Shown here in pieces: positions 18,290 to 27,527 of a stretch of DNA of 64,000 nucleotides. The stretch's first letter is position 1. The number at the start of each line of letters is the position of its first letter. The notes under the pieces are model-generated. The model was not told where the DNA came from, ran no database searches, and saw only the letters and a list, made by a program, of their open reading frames with translations. The stretch comes from Ectopseudomonas mendocina (lineage in GTDB: Bacteria; Pseudomonadota; Gammaproteobacteria; Pseudomonadales; Pseudomonadaceae). The position numbers and the translations under genes were made by a program. The stretch is from positions 62,001 through 126,000 of the forward strand of contig NZ_SCFY01000007.1 of assembly GCF_007049795.1 (NCBI RefSeq), read 5' to 3'.

Positions 18290-19354
18290 TTATAAAGGCT
18301 GTTGCGAACTATCTTCGGTCTTGCCCGGTTTGTTCAGTTGCAGGCGCAGGCCATGCACCAGCAAGGCGATGGTCAGGGTCAGGGCGACGCCGATCAGTGC
18401 GTTGAGCAGGCGAACCTCGGCAAGGTGCCAGTCATGCGACAGGCTCTCGGCCAGGAGCACGAAGCAGAGGCTGGTCTGCAGCACGAACAGGCCATAGTGA
18501 TTGGCCTGCAGTGCGCGGCTGAGAAACACCAGCGCCAGCAGGGTCATCACCATCATCGGTGGGCTCTGCAGGCTGTGGCCGAAGATGATCAGCAGGCCGG
18601 CGGCGGCGAGGCTGGCCAGGCTGGCCTGCAGGGCGCGCACCAGGCTGCCCTGGAATTCCAGTTGAAGCGTGCTGATGACGGTCAGGGTCAACCAATAGCC
18701 GCGCGACAGACCGGCCAGGTTGACGATCAGCCCCGAGGCGGCGAAAGCCAGCATGCAGGCCAGGGCGTGCAGGCGCCACTGTTGGCGCGGCAGGCGCTGC
18801 GCGTGACGCTTGAGCACCTTGAGAATGGCGAGAAAGCGCGGCATGTACGGCCACATGCGCAGACCATGCAGGCCGCGCAGGCCGAAGGCCAGCAGCATGA
18901 CCCAGAGCCCGCCGAGGATGAACAGCGTGGCCACTGCGTAGGGGTTGTGCAGGTTGCCGATGCCGAACTGTCCCTGGCCAAGGCACAGGCAGATGCTCAG
19001 GCCGATACCCAGCTTGCCGGCTTCGCTACCGAAGCGTTGCAGCCAGGCCAGCAGCAGGCCGAACGCTGCAAAAATGCACAGGCTGAGCAGGGGGTGACTA
19101 CCCGCCCAGAAACCCAGGCCGGCGCTGCAGGCACCCAGGCCGGTGAGCAGCAGCATGCGCAGCATGCCGAAGCGGTGCAGCGGGTTGGCCTGAGCGGCCT
19201 GAAAAGCGCCGGCAGAGGCCCAGAGAAATCCGCTGTGCGCGGTGAACAGGCCCAACACCAACGGCAGAGCGCAGCCCAATCCGGCGACAACGGCCGGCCC
19301 CCAGGCCGGTGGGCCGGCATGCCAGGTGAATGTAGTGCGAATCAGGTTCTTCAT
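18290..19354 (-). CDS. FUSC-family inner membrane protein
   Basis: A 354-residue protein made almost wholly of membrane segments in two blocks (about residues 15-160 and 200-335) separated by a basic cytoplasmic stretch (YMPRFLAILKVLKRHAQRLPRQQ). This two-block plan is that of FUSC/aromatic acid exporter relatives, though it is shorter than AaeB or YccS. Substrate is unknown. It ends with a polar tail. It starts 11 bp after the dgt stop and is likely co-transcribed with dgt. Confidence 0.75.
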   Translation of the reverse strand: MKNLIRTTFTWHAGPPAWGPAVVAGLGCALPLVLGLFTAHSGFLWASAGAFQAAQANPLHRFGMLRMLLLTGLGACSAGLGFWAGSHPLLSLCIFAAFGLLLAWLQRFGSEAGKLGIGLSICLCLGQGQFGIGNLHNPYAVATLFILGGLWVMLLAFGLRGLHGLRMWPYMPRFLAILKVLKRHAQRLPRQQWRLHALACMLAFAASGLIVNLAGLSRGYWLTLTVISTLQLEFQGSLVRALQASLASLAAAGLLIIFGHSLQSPPMMVMTLLALVFLSRALQANHYGLFVLQTSLCFVLLAESLSHDWHLAEVRLLNALIGVALTLTIALLVHGLRLQLNKPGKTEDSSQQPL

Positions 19355-19365
19355 GCGCGTGTTCG

Positions 19366-20697
19366 TCAGATCGGGCTCGAACGGCCGGTCATCTCCCTCG
19401 CCATTTCCGTAGCGTAGCTGTCCGTCATGCCGGCGATGAAGTCGATCACCCGCATGAACGAGCGATACAGCGGCCAGCCGGGTTCAGGCGCGTAGTAGCT
19501 GAGCAGGTCGAGGATGCGCCGGTGCTTGAACGACAGCGCACGCCCACTGTGCAGCTCCAGTGCTGCACCGCAGAAGGCGTTGAGGAGGATTTCCAGCGTG
19601 GTGTAGGCGCCGATTTCATGCAACGTCTTGCGCTTGTCGTGGAAGATCTTCTCGCGCGCCAGGGATTTCGCGCTCTGCACACAGTGCTTGGCCGCGCCGT
19701 GCATGTGTTCGACCAGATCGCCCTGCAGGCCGCCGCCCAGCAGGGCGTGCTGCTGCTCGACAAAGGCGCCGGCCGCGGCGTTGGTCAGGTGTTCGATGGC
19801 CTTGCCGCGCAGGATCGCCAGCTTGCGCCGGCGCGAGTCTTTGGGGCCGAGCTGGCGATAGGTTTCCGGCAGATCATCGCCCACCAGGTCGAGCAGCAAT
19901 GCCTCCACTTCGGTGTAGTCGAGCAGTTCCATCTCCACGCCGTCTTCCAGGTCGATCAGGCCGTAGCAGATGTCGTCCGCAGCCTCCATCAGGTAGACCA
20001 GCGGGTGGCGTGCCCAGCGCTGCGTCTCCAGTTGCGGCAGCTCGAGTTTGGCGGCGATCTGTTCGAGCAACGGCAGCTCGCTCTGGTAGCAGCCGAACTT
20101 GTGCTTCTTGTAGCTCTGAGCGTCGGCATGGCGAGCGGTCCAGGGGTATTTGAGGTAGGTGCCGAGGGTGGCGTAGGTCAGCCGTGTGCCGCCATCGAAC
20201 TGGTGGTATTCCAGTTGGGTGAGCACGCGAAAACCTTGGGCGTTGCCTTCGAAATTGAGAAAGTCCCCGCGCTCGGCATCGCTCATCGCATCCAGCCAAC
20301 CGCGCCCGGCGGCCTGCTGAAACCAGTGGCGAATGGCGTCCTCGCCGGAGTGGCCGAACGGCGGGTTGCCGATATCGTGGGCCAGGCAGGCGGACTGTAC
20401 GACCATGCCCAGATCGCTCGGTGTGCACCAGTTGGGCAGATCGTCACGCAACATCTCACCGACGCGCATGGCCAGTGAGCGGCCGACGCAGCTGACTTCC
20501 AGCGAGTGGGTCAGGCGGGTGTGGATATGGTCGTTGCTCGAGACCGGATGTACCTGCGTCTTGCGTCCCAGGCGACGAAAGGCGCCGGAGAAGATGATGC
20601 GGTCATGATCCTTGTGGAAGGGACTGCGGCCTAGCTCTGCCGAGCTGGGCGCAGGTTTACCGAGACGTTCACGGGTGAGCAGGGTGTGCCAATCCAA
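19366..20697 (-). CDS. dgt: Deoxyguanosinetriphosphate triphosphohydrolase-like protein
   Basis: An HD-domain hydrolase (443 residues) that splits dNTPs into nucleoside and triphosphate. The N-terminal [20 protein letters not shown] with RKTQVHP is typical, then [10 protein letters not shown] (first His) and [21 protein letters not shown] (the HD pair). A later [16 protein letters not shown] motif supplies the last Asp. Length and motif spacing fit the dGTPase-like group of pseudomonads; whether dGTP is preferred cannot be told. Confidence 0.93.
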   Translation of the reverse strand: MDWHTLLTRERLGKPAPSSAELGRSPFHKDHDRIIFSGAFRRLGRKTQVHPVSSNDHIHTRLTHSLEVSCVGRSLAMRVGEMLRDDLPNWCTPSDLGMVVQSACLAHDIGNPPFGHSGEDAIRHWFQQAAGRGWLDAMSDAERGDFLNFEGNAQGFRVLTQLEYHQFDGGTRLTYATLGTYLKYPWTARHADAQSYKKHKFGCYQSELPLLEQIAAKLELPQLETQRWARHPLVYLMEAADDICYGLIDLEDGVEMELLDYTEVEALLLDLVGDDLPETYRQLGPKDSRRRKLAILRGKAIEHLTNAAAGAFVEQQHALLGGGLQGDLVEHMHGAAKHCVQSAKSLAREKIFHDKRKTLHEIGAYTTLEILLNAFCGAALELHSGRALSFKHRRILDLLSYYAPEPGWPLYRSFMRVIDFIAGMTDSYATEMAREMTGRSSPI

Positions 20698-20768
20698 GGC
20701 CTATCCTCGCCAGGTTGATCCGGGCCCCTAGCTTGGGTGTTCATGCCGCCGGCTGCAACCCCGGTTGG

Positions 20769-21989
20769 TTACAGGCCGGCGGCGTCGATATCCACCAGCA
20801 GCAGTCGACGGCCGTTATCGATGAACTGGCCGGCGGTCAGGCAGTATTGGTTGGTGGTGGCGTCGCGGTAGGTGGTGGAGAGCGTCAGGCGCCGTTCTTC
20901 CCAGCCTTCGGCCAGCAGTTGATAGAAGTAGGGGCGCCATGACCAGTTGTGGCCGAGGTAGCGATCATCGGCCTGCCAAGCCGCTTGGCGCCATTCCAGG
21001 TTTGGCGTGAGCTGGGTGCCGTGGCGGTCGCACTGATAGATGCGCAACAGCCAGGGATAGTTGTCAGGTGCTTTCAGGCTCGTTGTCGGGGCACCGCTTT
21101 CGGCCCAGAACCTCAGTTCGGACATCAGCTCAGCCAGTTGCTGGCGCAGGTTGACCAGGCGTGCGCGCTCGGCGAGTTTCTGTTGCACGTAGTTGTCACG
21201 CAGGCGCGCGAAGCGGCCGACGAAGGCATCGCTGGCGAATAGCTCCTCTTCCGGCTTGGCGAACAAGAACCCCTGCACATAGCGGGCGCCGCACTCCAGT
21301 GCGAAGTTCAGCTCGGCTTCGGTTTCCACGCCTTCGGCGATGATCCAGCAGCCGGTTTTTTCAGCCATTTGTGCCAGCGCCTTGACCACTTCGCCGCTGG
21401 GGCCGCCACGCGCGGCTTCCTGAAACAGGCGCATGTCCAGCTTGAGGATGTCCGGTTGCAGCGCCAGCACGCGGTCTAGCTGTGAATAGCCGGCGCCGAA
21501 ATCGTCGATGGCGATGCGTGCACCGGCGTCGCGGTAGCGCGACACCACGTCAGGCAGGCGTTGGCTGGCGCCACCGAGTTCGGTGATCTCGAAAACGATG
21601 CGCGTCGGGTCGATACCGCTGCGTTGTAGTTGGATCAAGCTGGGCAGAGGTTGCGCCGGGCGCAAGCGGCTGATCCAGCGTGGCGAAATATTCAGGCTCA
21701 GGAACCAGTCCGCCGGGGCTTGATGAAAGCACTGCAGGGCATCTTCGCGGACCTGTCGGTCAAGGCGGCGCAGGGCGGCGGGTGGGGTTTTCGGGTCGGC
21801 GAAAAGCGGCCCGGCCGAGCGAGCCTGGCCTTTGTCATCGCGCAGCCGAGCCAGCGCCTCGACACCGGCGATACGACCGGTGGCGGTGTCGATAAAGGGT
21901 TGGAAGACGGCAAAAGGCAGTCCGTCGATCACCTGGTTTTTCCTTAGCGCTGAGCGGTTGAGCCGCCTGATGGCGGTTGGGTTACTCAA
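20769..21989 (-). CDS. EAL-domain protein with C-terminal YkuI-like sensor domain
   Basis: The EAL domain (about residues 25-265) would hydrolyse cyclic-di-GMP. Catalytic signatures appear intact: GVEALARL, SLNISPRW (Asn), FEITE (Glu), IDDFGAGYS (Asp-Asp), LKLDM (Lys/Asp), AEGVET and the terminal QGFLFAKP. The C-terminal 140 residues (PWLLRIYQCDRHG, GHNWSWRPYFYQLL, LSTTYRDATTNQYCLTAGQ) look like the PAS/Cache-like YkuI_C domain, here cytoplasmic because there is no membrane segment. It is therefore probably regulated by a small intracellular ligand. It stands between dgt and the yqj genes. Confidence 0.88.
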   Translation of the reverse strand: MSNPTAIRRLNRSALRKNQVIDGLPFAVFQPFIDTATGRIAGVEALARLRDDKGQARSAGPLFADPKTPPAALRRLDRQVREDALQCFHQAPADWFLSLNISPRWISRLRPAQPLPSLIQLQRSGIDPTRIVFEITELGGASQRLPDVVSRYRDAGARIAIDDFGAGYSQLDRVLALQPDILKLDMRLFQEAARGGPSGEVVKALAQMAEKTGCWIIAEGVETEAELNFALECGARYVQGFLFAKPEEELFASDAFVGRFARLRDNYVQQKLAERARLVNLRQQLAELMSELRFWAESGAPTTSLKAPDNYPWLLRIYQCDRHGTQLTPNLEWRQAAWQADDRYLGHNWSWRPYFYQLLAEGWEERRLTLSTTYRDATTNQYCLTAGQFIDNGRRLLLVDIDAAGL

Positions 21990-22033
21990 CCAAGCAAGAT
22001 CGCGGCCAGGCCAGGTCTAGACCAATCGGCGTT

Positions 22034-22333
22034 TCAGTCGATACCGCTTTGCCGACGTCGAAGTAGTGGCGCAATGATCAATGCCAGGCGCAACCAGCGA
22101 CGCCAACCGCGTTTACCACCGAGCAGTCCGGCCAGTGCCAATGCGCCGCCAGTGAGCAAAAAGGGTGCATTACCCTGGCGCAGGCGTTGGCCATACTCGC
22201 GTACCTGCTTGAGTGGTTGACTGATTTGCAGCACTTCATGGCGCAGTTCCTGGCGGTGCATCTCCAGGCGCATGCGCAGCACGGCTTTACGCAACTGACG
22301 GCGCGAGGCGCCTGGTGGCAAGTTGGACGTCAT
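22034..22333 (-). CDS. YqjK-like small membrane-associated protein
   Basis: A 99-residue basic protein with a helical N-terminal half (RRQLRKAVLRMRLEMHRQELRHE in pieces) and a hydrophobic segment (FLLTGGALALAGLLGG). Together with its two upstream neighbours it forms the order seen in yqjD-yqjE-yqjK clusters. It overlaps the upstream gene by four bases (ATGA), suggesting coupled translation. Function unknown. Confidence 0.7.
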   Translation of the reverse strand: MTSNLPPGASRRQLRKAVLRMRLEMHRQELRHEVLQISQPLKQVREYGQRLRQGNAPFLLTGGALALAGLLGGKRGWRRWLRLALIIAPLLRRRQSGID

Positions 22334-22689
22334 GGCAGCAGTTGCTCGCGGTCACGTTGCAGTTCTTCAAGGCTGGCGCTGAATGGTGTTTCGGCGTTGC
22401 GCAGACTGATCAGCAGCCAGGTGGTACACCCTACCAGGCCAGAACCGTAGAACAGGCAAAGACCCGTGGCTACTGCCAGGCGATGGCTGTCCCAGTAGAC
22501 GATCAGCAGCAATGCGGACAGACCTATCAGTAGGAGCAGGGCGAAGGCCAGGCACAGGCCGCCAAGAATCAGCGCGCGCAGTGCCTGGTTGCGTTGGTCT
22601 TCGAGTTCATGGGCCAGCAACGCCACATGGCCCTGGAGGAGGCCCAGCAGGGCCGCCCCCAGGCGCCTTGGCGATGGTCCATTGGACAT
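22330..22689 (-). CDS. YqjE-family (phage holin-like) membrane protein
   Basis: A 119-residue protein with two membrane helices (about residues 42-66 and 73-96) that fits the YqjE/holin superfamily III group. The start at 22689 (MSNGPSPRRLG) is preferred: the frame upstream to 22764 overlaps yqjD and reads as Pro/Arg-rich sequence. It lies 8 bp after yqjD and overlaps the next gene by four bases. Confidence 0.75.
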   Translation of the reverse strand: MSNGPSPRRLGAALLGLLQGHVALLAHELEDQRNQALRALILGGLCLAFALLLLIGLSALLLIVYWDSHRLAVATGLCLFYGSGLVGCTTWLLISLRNAETPFSASLEELQRDREQLLP

Positions 22690-22697
22690 TGGCGCTG

Positions 22698-23015
22698 TCA
22701 ACGGCGGCTGATCAGCAGGCCGAGCACCAGGCCAATAGCGGCCGACAAACCCAGCGCCTGCCATGGGTGCTTGTGCACATAGTCTTCAGTGGCGTCGACG
22801 GCGATCTTGCCCTGCTCGCGCAGGCCAGACTCGGCTTTGTGCAGGGCGTCTCGGGCACGATCGAGGCTGCCACGAATGTCATCACGCAGGGCCTCGGCGT
22901 GTTCGCCGGCGAGACTGGCGGAATGTTGCAGGAGCTTCTCGGTATCGCTGACCAGAGCCTGGAATTCATCCAGCAGGGCGTCCTTGGTGCTTGGAGTAGC
23001 GGCTTTGCGGGGCAT
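22698..23015 (-). CDS. DUF883 family protein (ElaB/YqjD-like)
   Basis: A 105-residue protein with a long amphipathic helix (residues about 10-75, many Ala/Leu/Glu/Asp), the HPWQALGLSAAIGLVLGLL C-terminal membrane anchor and a terminal ISRR. E. coli YqjD and ElaB of this family tether ribosomes to the inner membrane in stationary phase. It is first of a three-gene set (yqjD-yqjE-yqjK). Confidence 0.88.
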   Translation of the reverse strand: MPRKAATPSTKDALLDEFQALVSDTEKLLQHSASLAGEHAEALRDDIRGSLDRARDALHKAESGLREQGKIAVDATEDYVHKHPWQALGLSAAIGLVLGLLISRR

Positions 23016-23385
23016 GGTGAGCAGTCCTCTGCGTTGGTATGTGCTACTTACGATTGCTCTGCAGCGTGAGGGTTCCGCAAGAATAGTCGGGAAGTGACCG
23101 GCCTGGCGTTTGGTATAGCGATTGCATTTTGCTGGTGCGCGAAGGTCGAGAAATGCCCTGTGATGGGGCTTTTCGGGGCGGCTCAGGATGGTCCATTTCG
23201 CACATAACCATTTGATTAACAGGAAATAAGCATCGATATGTCGACATTTGGTGGCGCTATTTTAGGGCCACTCGACGGCACTTTTCGAGGGCGCTCCACT
23301 GTGTCTGGCTGCATTGTGGTGCGCGTTTTCGGGTTTGTGTCTTTGTTTGGTGCCTTTTCTTCTGCCTCCGGAGTTTTCTTTCTCG
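23016..23385. other. Intergenic region between divergent yqjD and amt genes
   Basis: About 370 bases that must hold both promoters. There is a perfect 10-bp palindrome ATGTCGACAT (23238-23247). I looked for a sigma-54 site (GG-N10-GC) before the ammonium transporter and saw no convincing one. No gene was found; a frame starting at 23238 is a shadow. Confidence 0.5.
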
Positions 23386-24594
23386 ATGGAAAACATCAAC
23401 AGTGCCGTGGCCACGCTGATCCACGGCTCCAATACCCTGTTCATCCTGCTGGGTGCCATCATGGTTCTGGCCATGCATGCCGGCTTTGCCTTTCTCGAAG
23501 TGGGAACGGTACGGCAGAAAAACCAGGTCAACGCGTTATCCAAGATTCTCTCGGATTTCGCTATTTCCGCCTTGGCATATTTCTTCATCGGCTACTGGAT
23601 CGCCTATGGCATCAATTTCTTCGAGCCGGCTGCGGTGCTGACGGAAAACCATGGCTACGGCCTGGTGAAGTTCTTCTTCCTGCTGACCTTCGCCGCGGCG
23701 ATTCCGGCGATCATCTCCGGTGGTATTGCCGAACGTGCCAAGTTCGGCCCGCAGCTGTGCGCCACGGCGTTGATCGTGGCCCTCGTCTACCCCTTCTTCG
23801 AAGGCATGATCTGGAACGGCAACTACGGCTTCCAGGCCTGGCTCGAGGCTCGCTTCGGTGCCGGCTTCCATGACTTCGCCGGTTCGGTGGTGGTGCATGC
23901 CATGGGCGGCTGGTTGGCCTTCGGCGCCGTGCTGCTGCTGGGGCGCCGCAACGGGCGTTATCGCGACGGCAAGCTGGTGGCGATGGCGCCCTCGAACATT
24001 CCGTTCCTGGCACTGGGCTCGTGGATCCTGATCATCGGTTGGTTCGGCTTCAACGTGATGAGCGCGCAGACGCTCGAGGGCGTCAGTGGCCTGGTAGCGG
24101 TCAACTCGCTGATGGCCATGGTTGGCGGTACCGTCGCCGCGCTGCTGGTAGGGCGCAACGACCCTGGCTTCCTGCATAACGGGCCGCTGGCTGGCCTAGT
24201 CGCGATTTGCGCCGGCTCGGACCTGATGCATCCGATCGGTGCTCTGGTCACTGGCGCGATTGCCGGCGCATTGTTCGTCTGGGCATTCACCGCGACGCAG
24301 GTGAAGTGGAAGATCGACGACGTGCTCGGTGTTTGGCCGCTGCATGGCCTGTGCGGTATCTGGGGCGGCGTCGCCTGCGGCATCTTCGGCCTCGAGGCAT
24401 TCGGCGGCCTGGGTGGCGTGAGCCTGGCCAGCCAGGTGATCGGCACTGCGTTGGGGGTGGTGGTCGCTCTGATCGGTGGCTTCGCGGTGTATGGCCTGCT
24501 CAAGGCGTCGCTGGGTATTCGCCTGAGTCAGGAAGAGGAATATAACGGCGCCGACCTCTCGATCCACAAGATCGGTGCGGTGAGTCAGGACTGA
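23386..24594 (+). CDS. Ammonium transporter (Amt family)
   Basis: A polytopic ammonium channel of 402 residues with about eleven membrane helices. The two pore histidines can be seen in DFAGSVVVHAMGG (about residue 168) and LHGLCGIWGGVACG (about 325), and the signature helix is HAGFAFLEVGTVRQKNQ. It is of the type that begins directly with MENINSAVATLIHGSN, without a cleaved leader. A frame upstream to 23314 could add a hydrophobic 24-residue extension (MWCAFSGLCLCLVPFLL), so an alternative start with a signal peptide is possible. No glnK is adjacent, unlike the nitrogen-regulated amtB locus. Confidence 0.93.
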   Translation: MENINSAVATLIHGSNTLFILLGAIMVLAMHAGFAFLEVGTVRQKNQVNALSKILSDFAISALAYFFIGYWIAYGINFFEPAAVLTENHGYGLVKFFFLLTFAAAIPAIISGGIAERAKFGPQLCATALIVALVYPFFEGMIWNGNYGFQAWLEARFGAGFHDFAGSVVVHAMGGWLAFGAVLLLGRRNGRYRDGKLVAMAPSNIPFLALGSWILIIGWFGFNVMSAQTLEGVSGLVAVNSLMAMVGGTVAALLVGRNDPGFLHNGPLAGLVAICAGSDLMHPIGALVTGAIAGALFVWAFTATQVKWKIDDVLGVWPLHGLCGIWGGVACGIFGLEAFGGLGGVSLASQVIGTALGVVVALIGGFAVYGLLKASLGIRLSQEEEYNGADLSIHKIGAVSQD

Positions 24595-24716
24595 GAGGCC
24601 AGGGCTGGCGTTGTTTGCCAGCGTTTACGGCGGGCAATAAAAAACCGGGCAATGGCCCTAGCCGTTGGGGAAATCTGTTGAAAGATTCCCCGATGGCCTG
24701 CGGTTACGGGTCCTAT

Positions 24717-24756
24717 AAGCAAAAATCCCCAGCCGAGATATTTTCTGCTGGGGACT
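24717..24756 (-). terminator. Terminator of the purM-purN-DUF3108 group
   Basis: On the minus strand an 8-bp hairpin (TCCCCAGC / GCTGGGGA, arms 24747-24754 and 24726-24733) is followed by TTTTT. It lies about 100 bases past the DUF3108 stop. The opposite strand also has a short T run after the hairpin, so it may serve both converging transcripts. Confidence 0.75.
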
Positions 24757-24852
24757 TCTGCTTTTTGGCTTTCAGATCATGACGTTAACGATCTGCATCA
24801 ACAGATTAAGCCAACGCCTTGGCAATGGCCCGGTTTTTCATTCAGTTGTAGA

Positions 24853-25569
24853 TCAGTCGCGACGACCTTCTACCGATTTGCCGGCGACGGTGCCTTCCTT
24901 GAGCATGATCTGGTATTCCTTGCCGTCGGTTTCCACCTGATGCAGGCGTACCAGCAGGTGGCCCCAGTCTTTGGCGAACCACAGCACGGTCTTGCGGGTG
25001 CTTTGCGTGGGGTCACGCACGCGTTCGACCTTGATTGCGTCGATCAGGCCCGCCTTGGTGCGTACCACTTCTTCGCCCAGCACGCGGAAATCATAGGTTT
25101 CGATCTCGTCACCGTCGACCACCTGGTAGCTCACGCTCTTCTTGCCGGCCGCAACGTCCTCTTGCAGGGCAACCTGGTAGGTCGATTTGTCCAGCAGGCC
25201 GCGGTTGAGCGGCAGTCGCACGGCATCGCCACGGTCGCTGCCGATCACTTGCTTCTGCTCCCAATCGAAGTCCTGCTCGACCTTCTTGCCTTTACCCAGG
25301 CCGCTGCGATTGAGGCGGTAGGTCAACGGCAGCAGGGCGCCGTTATCGACGCGGAAGGTGCTTACTTCGGTGAGGCCGGCGACCAGCATCGAGGCTTCGA
25401 AGTTGAGGGTCCAGCGGCCGTCGTCTTCACGTTTGAGGCTGCGCTCGGCGCTGCCACTGACCGGCAGCTGCTTCCAGTCCGCGGTATAGCTGGCGGAGAA
25501 GGGCTGCAGGTCCTCGGCAAAGGCGGACAGGCTGAACAGTGTCAGGGCGAACAGCAGGGCACAACGCAT
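24853..25569 (-). CDS. DUF3108 family periplasmic protein
   Basis: A 238-residue exported protein with a signal peptide (MRCALLFALTLFSLSAFA, cut before EDLQPFSASY). The mature part is beta-rich, with YTADWKQLPVSGSAERSL and WFAKDWGHLLVRLHQVE, typical of DUF3108. The function of the family is not established; it is found beside purN in P. aeruginosa too. It lies 8 bp after purN. Confidence 0.85.
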   Translation of the reverse strand: MRCALLFALTLFSLSAFAEDLQPFSASYTADWKQLPVSGSAERSLKREDDGRWTLNFEASMLVAGLTEVSTFRVDNGALLPLTYRLNRSGLGKGKKVEQDFDWEQKQVIGSDRGDAVRLPLNRGLLDKSTYQVALQEDVAAGKKSVSYQVVDGDEIETYDFRVLGEEVVRTKAGLIDAIKVERVRDPTQSTRKTVLWFAKDWGHLLVRLHQVETDGKEYQIMLKEGTVAGKSVEGRRD

Positions 25570-25577
25570 AGAGTCTC

Positions 25578-26222
25578 CTAGGTTCGAATTAGGTGGCCGC
25601 TGGCGGGCAGCGGCTGGCCATCCAGCATTGCGCCTTGAGCGCCAAGACGCAAGCGGCCTTCGGCAAACCAGCGCACTGCCAGCGGATAGATCTGGTGTTC
25701 CTGCTGGTGCACGCGGCGAGCAAGGCTTTCGGCCGTGTCGTCTGCCTTGATCGGCAACACAGCTTGTACGACCAGAGGGCCACCATCGAGTTCCTCGGTC
25801 ACGAAGTGCACGCTGCAGCCGTGTTCGCTGTCGCCGGCTTCCAGGGCGCGCTGATGGGTATGCAGCCCCTTGTGCTTGGGTAGCAGTGACGGATGGATAT
25901 TCAGCAGGCGGCCTGCGTAGTGCTGAACGAAGCCCGGCGTGAGGATGCGCATAAAGCCAGCCAGCACCACCAGGTCAGGCTGGTGGGCATCGATGGTCTG
26001 GATCAGCGCTGCGTCGAAGGCGTCGCGGCCATCGAACTGCTTGTGGTCGAGCAGGCCGGTGGCGATCCCGGCCTGTTTCGCTCGCTCCAGGCCATAGGCA
26101 TCGGCGCGGTTGCAGATAACCGCGGCGATGCGGGCCGGATTGCCGTCGTGGCCGACGCTGTCGATCAGCGCTTGCAGATTGCTGCCTGATCCGGAGATCA
26201 GGACGACGACATTGCAGGGCAT
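25578..26222 (-). CDS. purN: Phosphoribosylglycinamide formyltransferase
   Basis: PurN transfers a formyl group from 10-formyl-THF to GAR, the third step of purine synthesis. The 214-residue protein shows the phosphate-binding VLISGSGSNLQAL near the N terminus, LAGFMRIL, the active-site NIHPSLLPKHKGLHTH, and HFVTEELDGGP. The start at 26222 gives [11 protein letters not shown]; its ATG shares a base with the purM stop (TGATG), so translation is coupled to purM. The frame extends upstream within purM but is not conserved. Confidence 0.96.
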   Translation of the reverse strand: MPCNVVVLISGSGSNLQALIDSVGHDGNPARIAAVICNRADAYGLERAKQAGIATGLLDHKQFDGRDAFDAALIQTIDAHQPDLVVLAGFMRILTPGFVQHYAGRLLNIHPSLLPKHKGLHTHQRALEAGDSEHGCSVHFVTEELDGGPLVVQAVLPIKADDTAESLARRVHQQEHQIYPLAVRWFAEGRLRLGAQGAMLDGQPLPASGHLIRT

Positions 26223-27280
26223 CAGTGGGCTTTCAGGTTGTTCAACTGAACCTGGGCTGCGCCTTCTGCTGCGGCGGTGATCTGGCCGATGACCCAAGGT
26301 TGCTCGCCGCTGGCGCGCAGGCTGGCCAGGGCGGTTTCAACCTGGTCCTGAGCGACGCAGATGACCATGCCGACGCCGCAGTTGAGCACGCGGTGCATTT
26401 CATGCTCGTCGACGTTGCCTTGCTCCTGCAGCCAGTCGAACACGGCCGGGCGATTCCAGCTGGCCACGTCGATCACGGCCTGTGCGCCCTGCGGCAGCAC
26501 GCGCGGGATGTTGTCCAGCAGGCCGCCGCCGGTGATGTGGGCCATGGCCTTGACCGCACCGGTGTCCTTGATCAGCTTGAGCAGCGGCTTGACGTAGATA
26601 CGGGTCGGCGCCATCAGCAGATCGGCCAGAGCCTTGCCGTCCAGTTGCACCTGCTCGATGTCGGCGCCGGAAACTTCGATGATCTTGCGGATCAGCGAGT
26701 AACCATTGGAGTGCGGGCCGGAGGAAGGCAGGGCGATCAGGGCGTCGCCGGTGACGACCTTGGAGCCGTCGATGATCTCGGCTTTTTCCACCACGCCGAC
26801 GCAGAAACCGGCCAGGTCGTAGTCTTCGCCTTCGTACATGCCCGGCATTTCGGCTGTTTCACCACCGACCAGGGAGCAGCCGGCGAGTTCGCAACCAGCG
26901 CCGATACCGGTCACCACGGTGGCGGCGACGTCGACGTTGAGCTTGCCGGTAGCGTAGTAGTCGAGGAAGAACAGCGGCTCGGCGCCACAGACCACCAAGT
27001 CGTTGACGCACATGGCGACCAGATCCTGGCCGATGCTGTCGTGCTTGTTCAGGTTCAGTGCCAGGCGCAGCTTGGTGCCGACGCCGTCGGTGCCGGACAC
27101 CAGTACCGGTTGCTTGTAGCCGGCCGGGATCTCGCACAGGGCGCCGAAGCCGCCCAGGCCACCCATGACTTCCGGACGCGCAGTGCGCTTGGCGACGCCT
27201 TTGATGCGTTCGACCAGGGCTTCACCGGCATCGATGTCGACGCCTGCGTCCTTGTAGCTGATGGAGGGTTGCTTGCTCAT
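26222..27280 (-). CDS. purM: Phosphoribosylformylglycinamidine cyclo-ligase (AIR synthase)
   Basis: PurM closes the imidazole ring (FGAM to AIR) using ATP. The 352-residue protein has [12 protein letters not shown] at the N terminus, [44 protein letters not shown] and the [16 protein letters not shown] motif. The start at 27280 (MSKQPS) fits the family; the frame is open 20 codons further. It forms an operon with purN and the DUF3108 gene, and is divergent from the DUF2066 gene. Confidence 0.97.
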   Translation of the reverse strand: MSKQPSISYKDAGVDIDAGEALVERIKGVAKRTARPEVMGGLGGFGALCEIPAGYKQPVLVSGTDGVGTKLRLALNLNKHDSIGQDLVAMCVNDLVVCGAEPLFFLDYYATGKLNVDVAATVVTGIGAGCELAGCSLVGGETAEMPGMYEGEDYDLAGFCVGVVEKAEIIDGSKVVTGDALIALPSSGPHSNGYSLIRKIIEVSGADIEQVQLDGKALADLLMAPTRIYVKPLLKLIKDTGAVKAMAHITGGGLLDNIPRVLPQGAQAVIDVASWNRPAVFDWLQEQGNVDEHEMHRVLNCGVGMVICVAQDQVETALASLRASGEQPWVIGQITAAAEGAAQVQLNNLKAH

Positions 27281-27527
27281 AGATCCGGGCCTTTGGATGG
27301 GGAGTTCGTGTAGGCGCCGACGTGGCGCAGGCTCATCCAAGGAGCCCGGCGCGCGTACCGGCTGGCGAAGGCGCGCGATTTTATCAGGCTTGCCCGGTAG
27401 CGGCCACTCGTGCGCATGCGCTTCGTCGCAGGCACTGGCTCTGGTTGCCGGGGCTTGAGCGGCTGTTTAAGGTATAGGCTTTTGTGCCCGCCCGCCGTGC
27501 GGCCATCCCTTGCGAGAGTCCACCCCA

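Noticed and set aside
24638..24841. A possible small RNA bounded by AAAAACCGGGC and GCCCGGTTTTT, 180 bases apart
   Set aside because: The outer repeat is only 11 bp and the inner hairpins are explained as terminators of amt and the purM group; no promoter was seen.
26225..27313. A 362-codon plus-strand open frame
   Set aside because: Antisense to purM; composition is that of a shadow (rich in Asp, Val, His and Gly).
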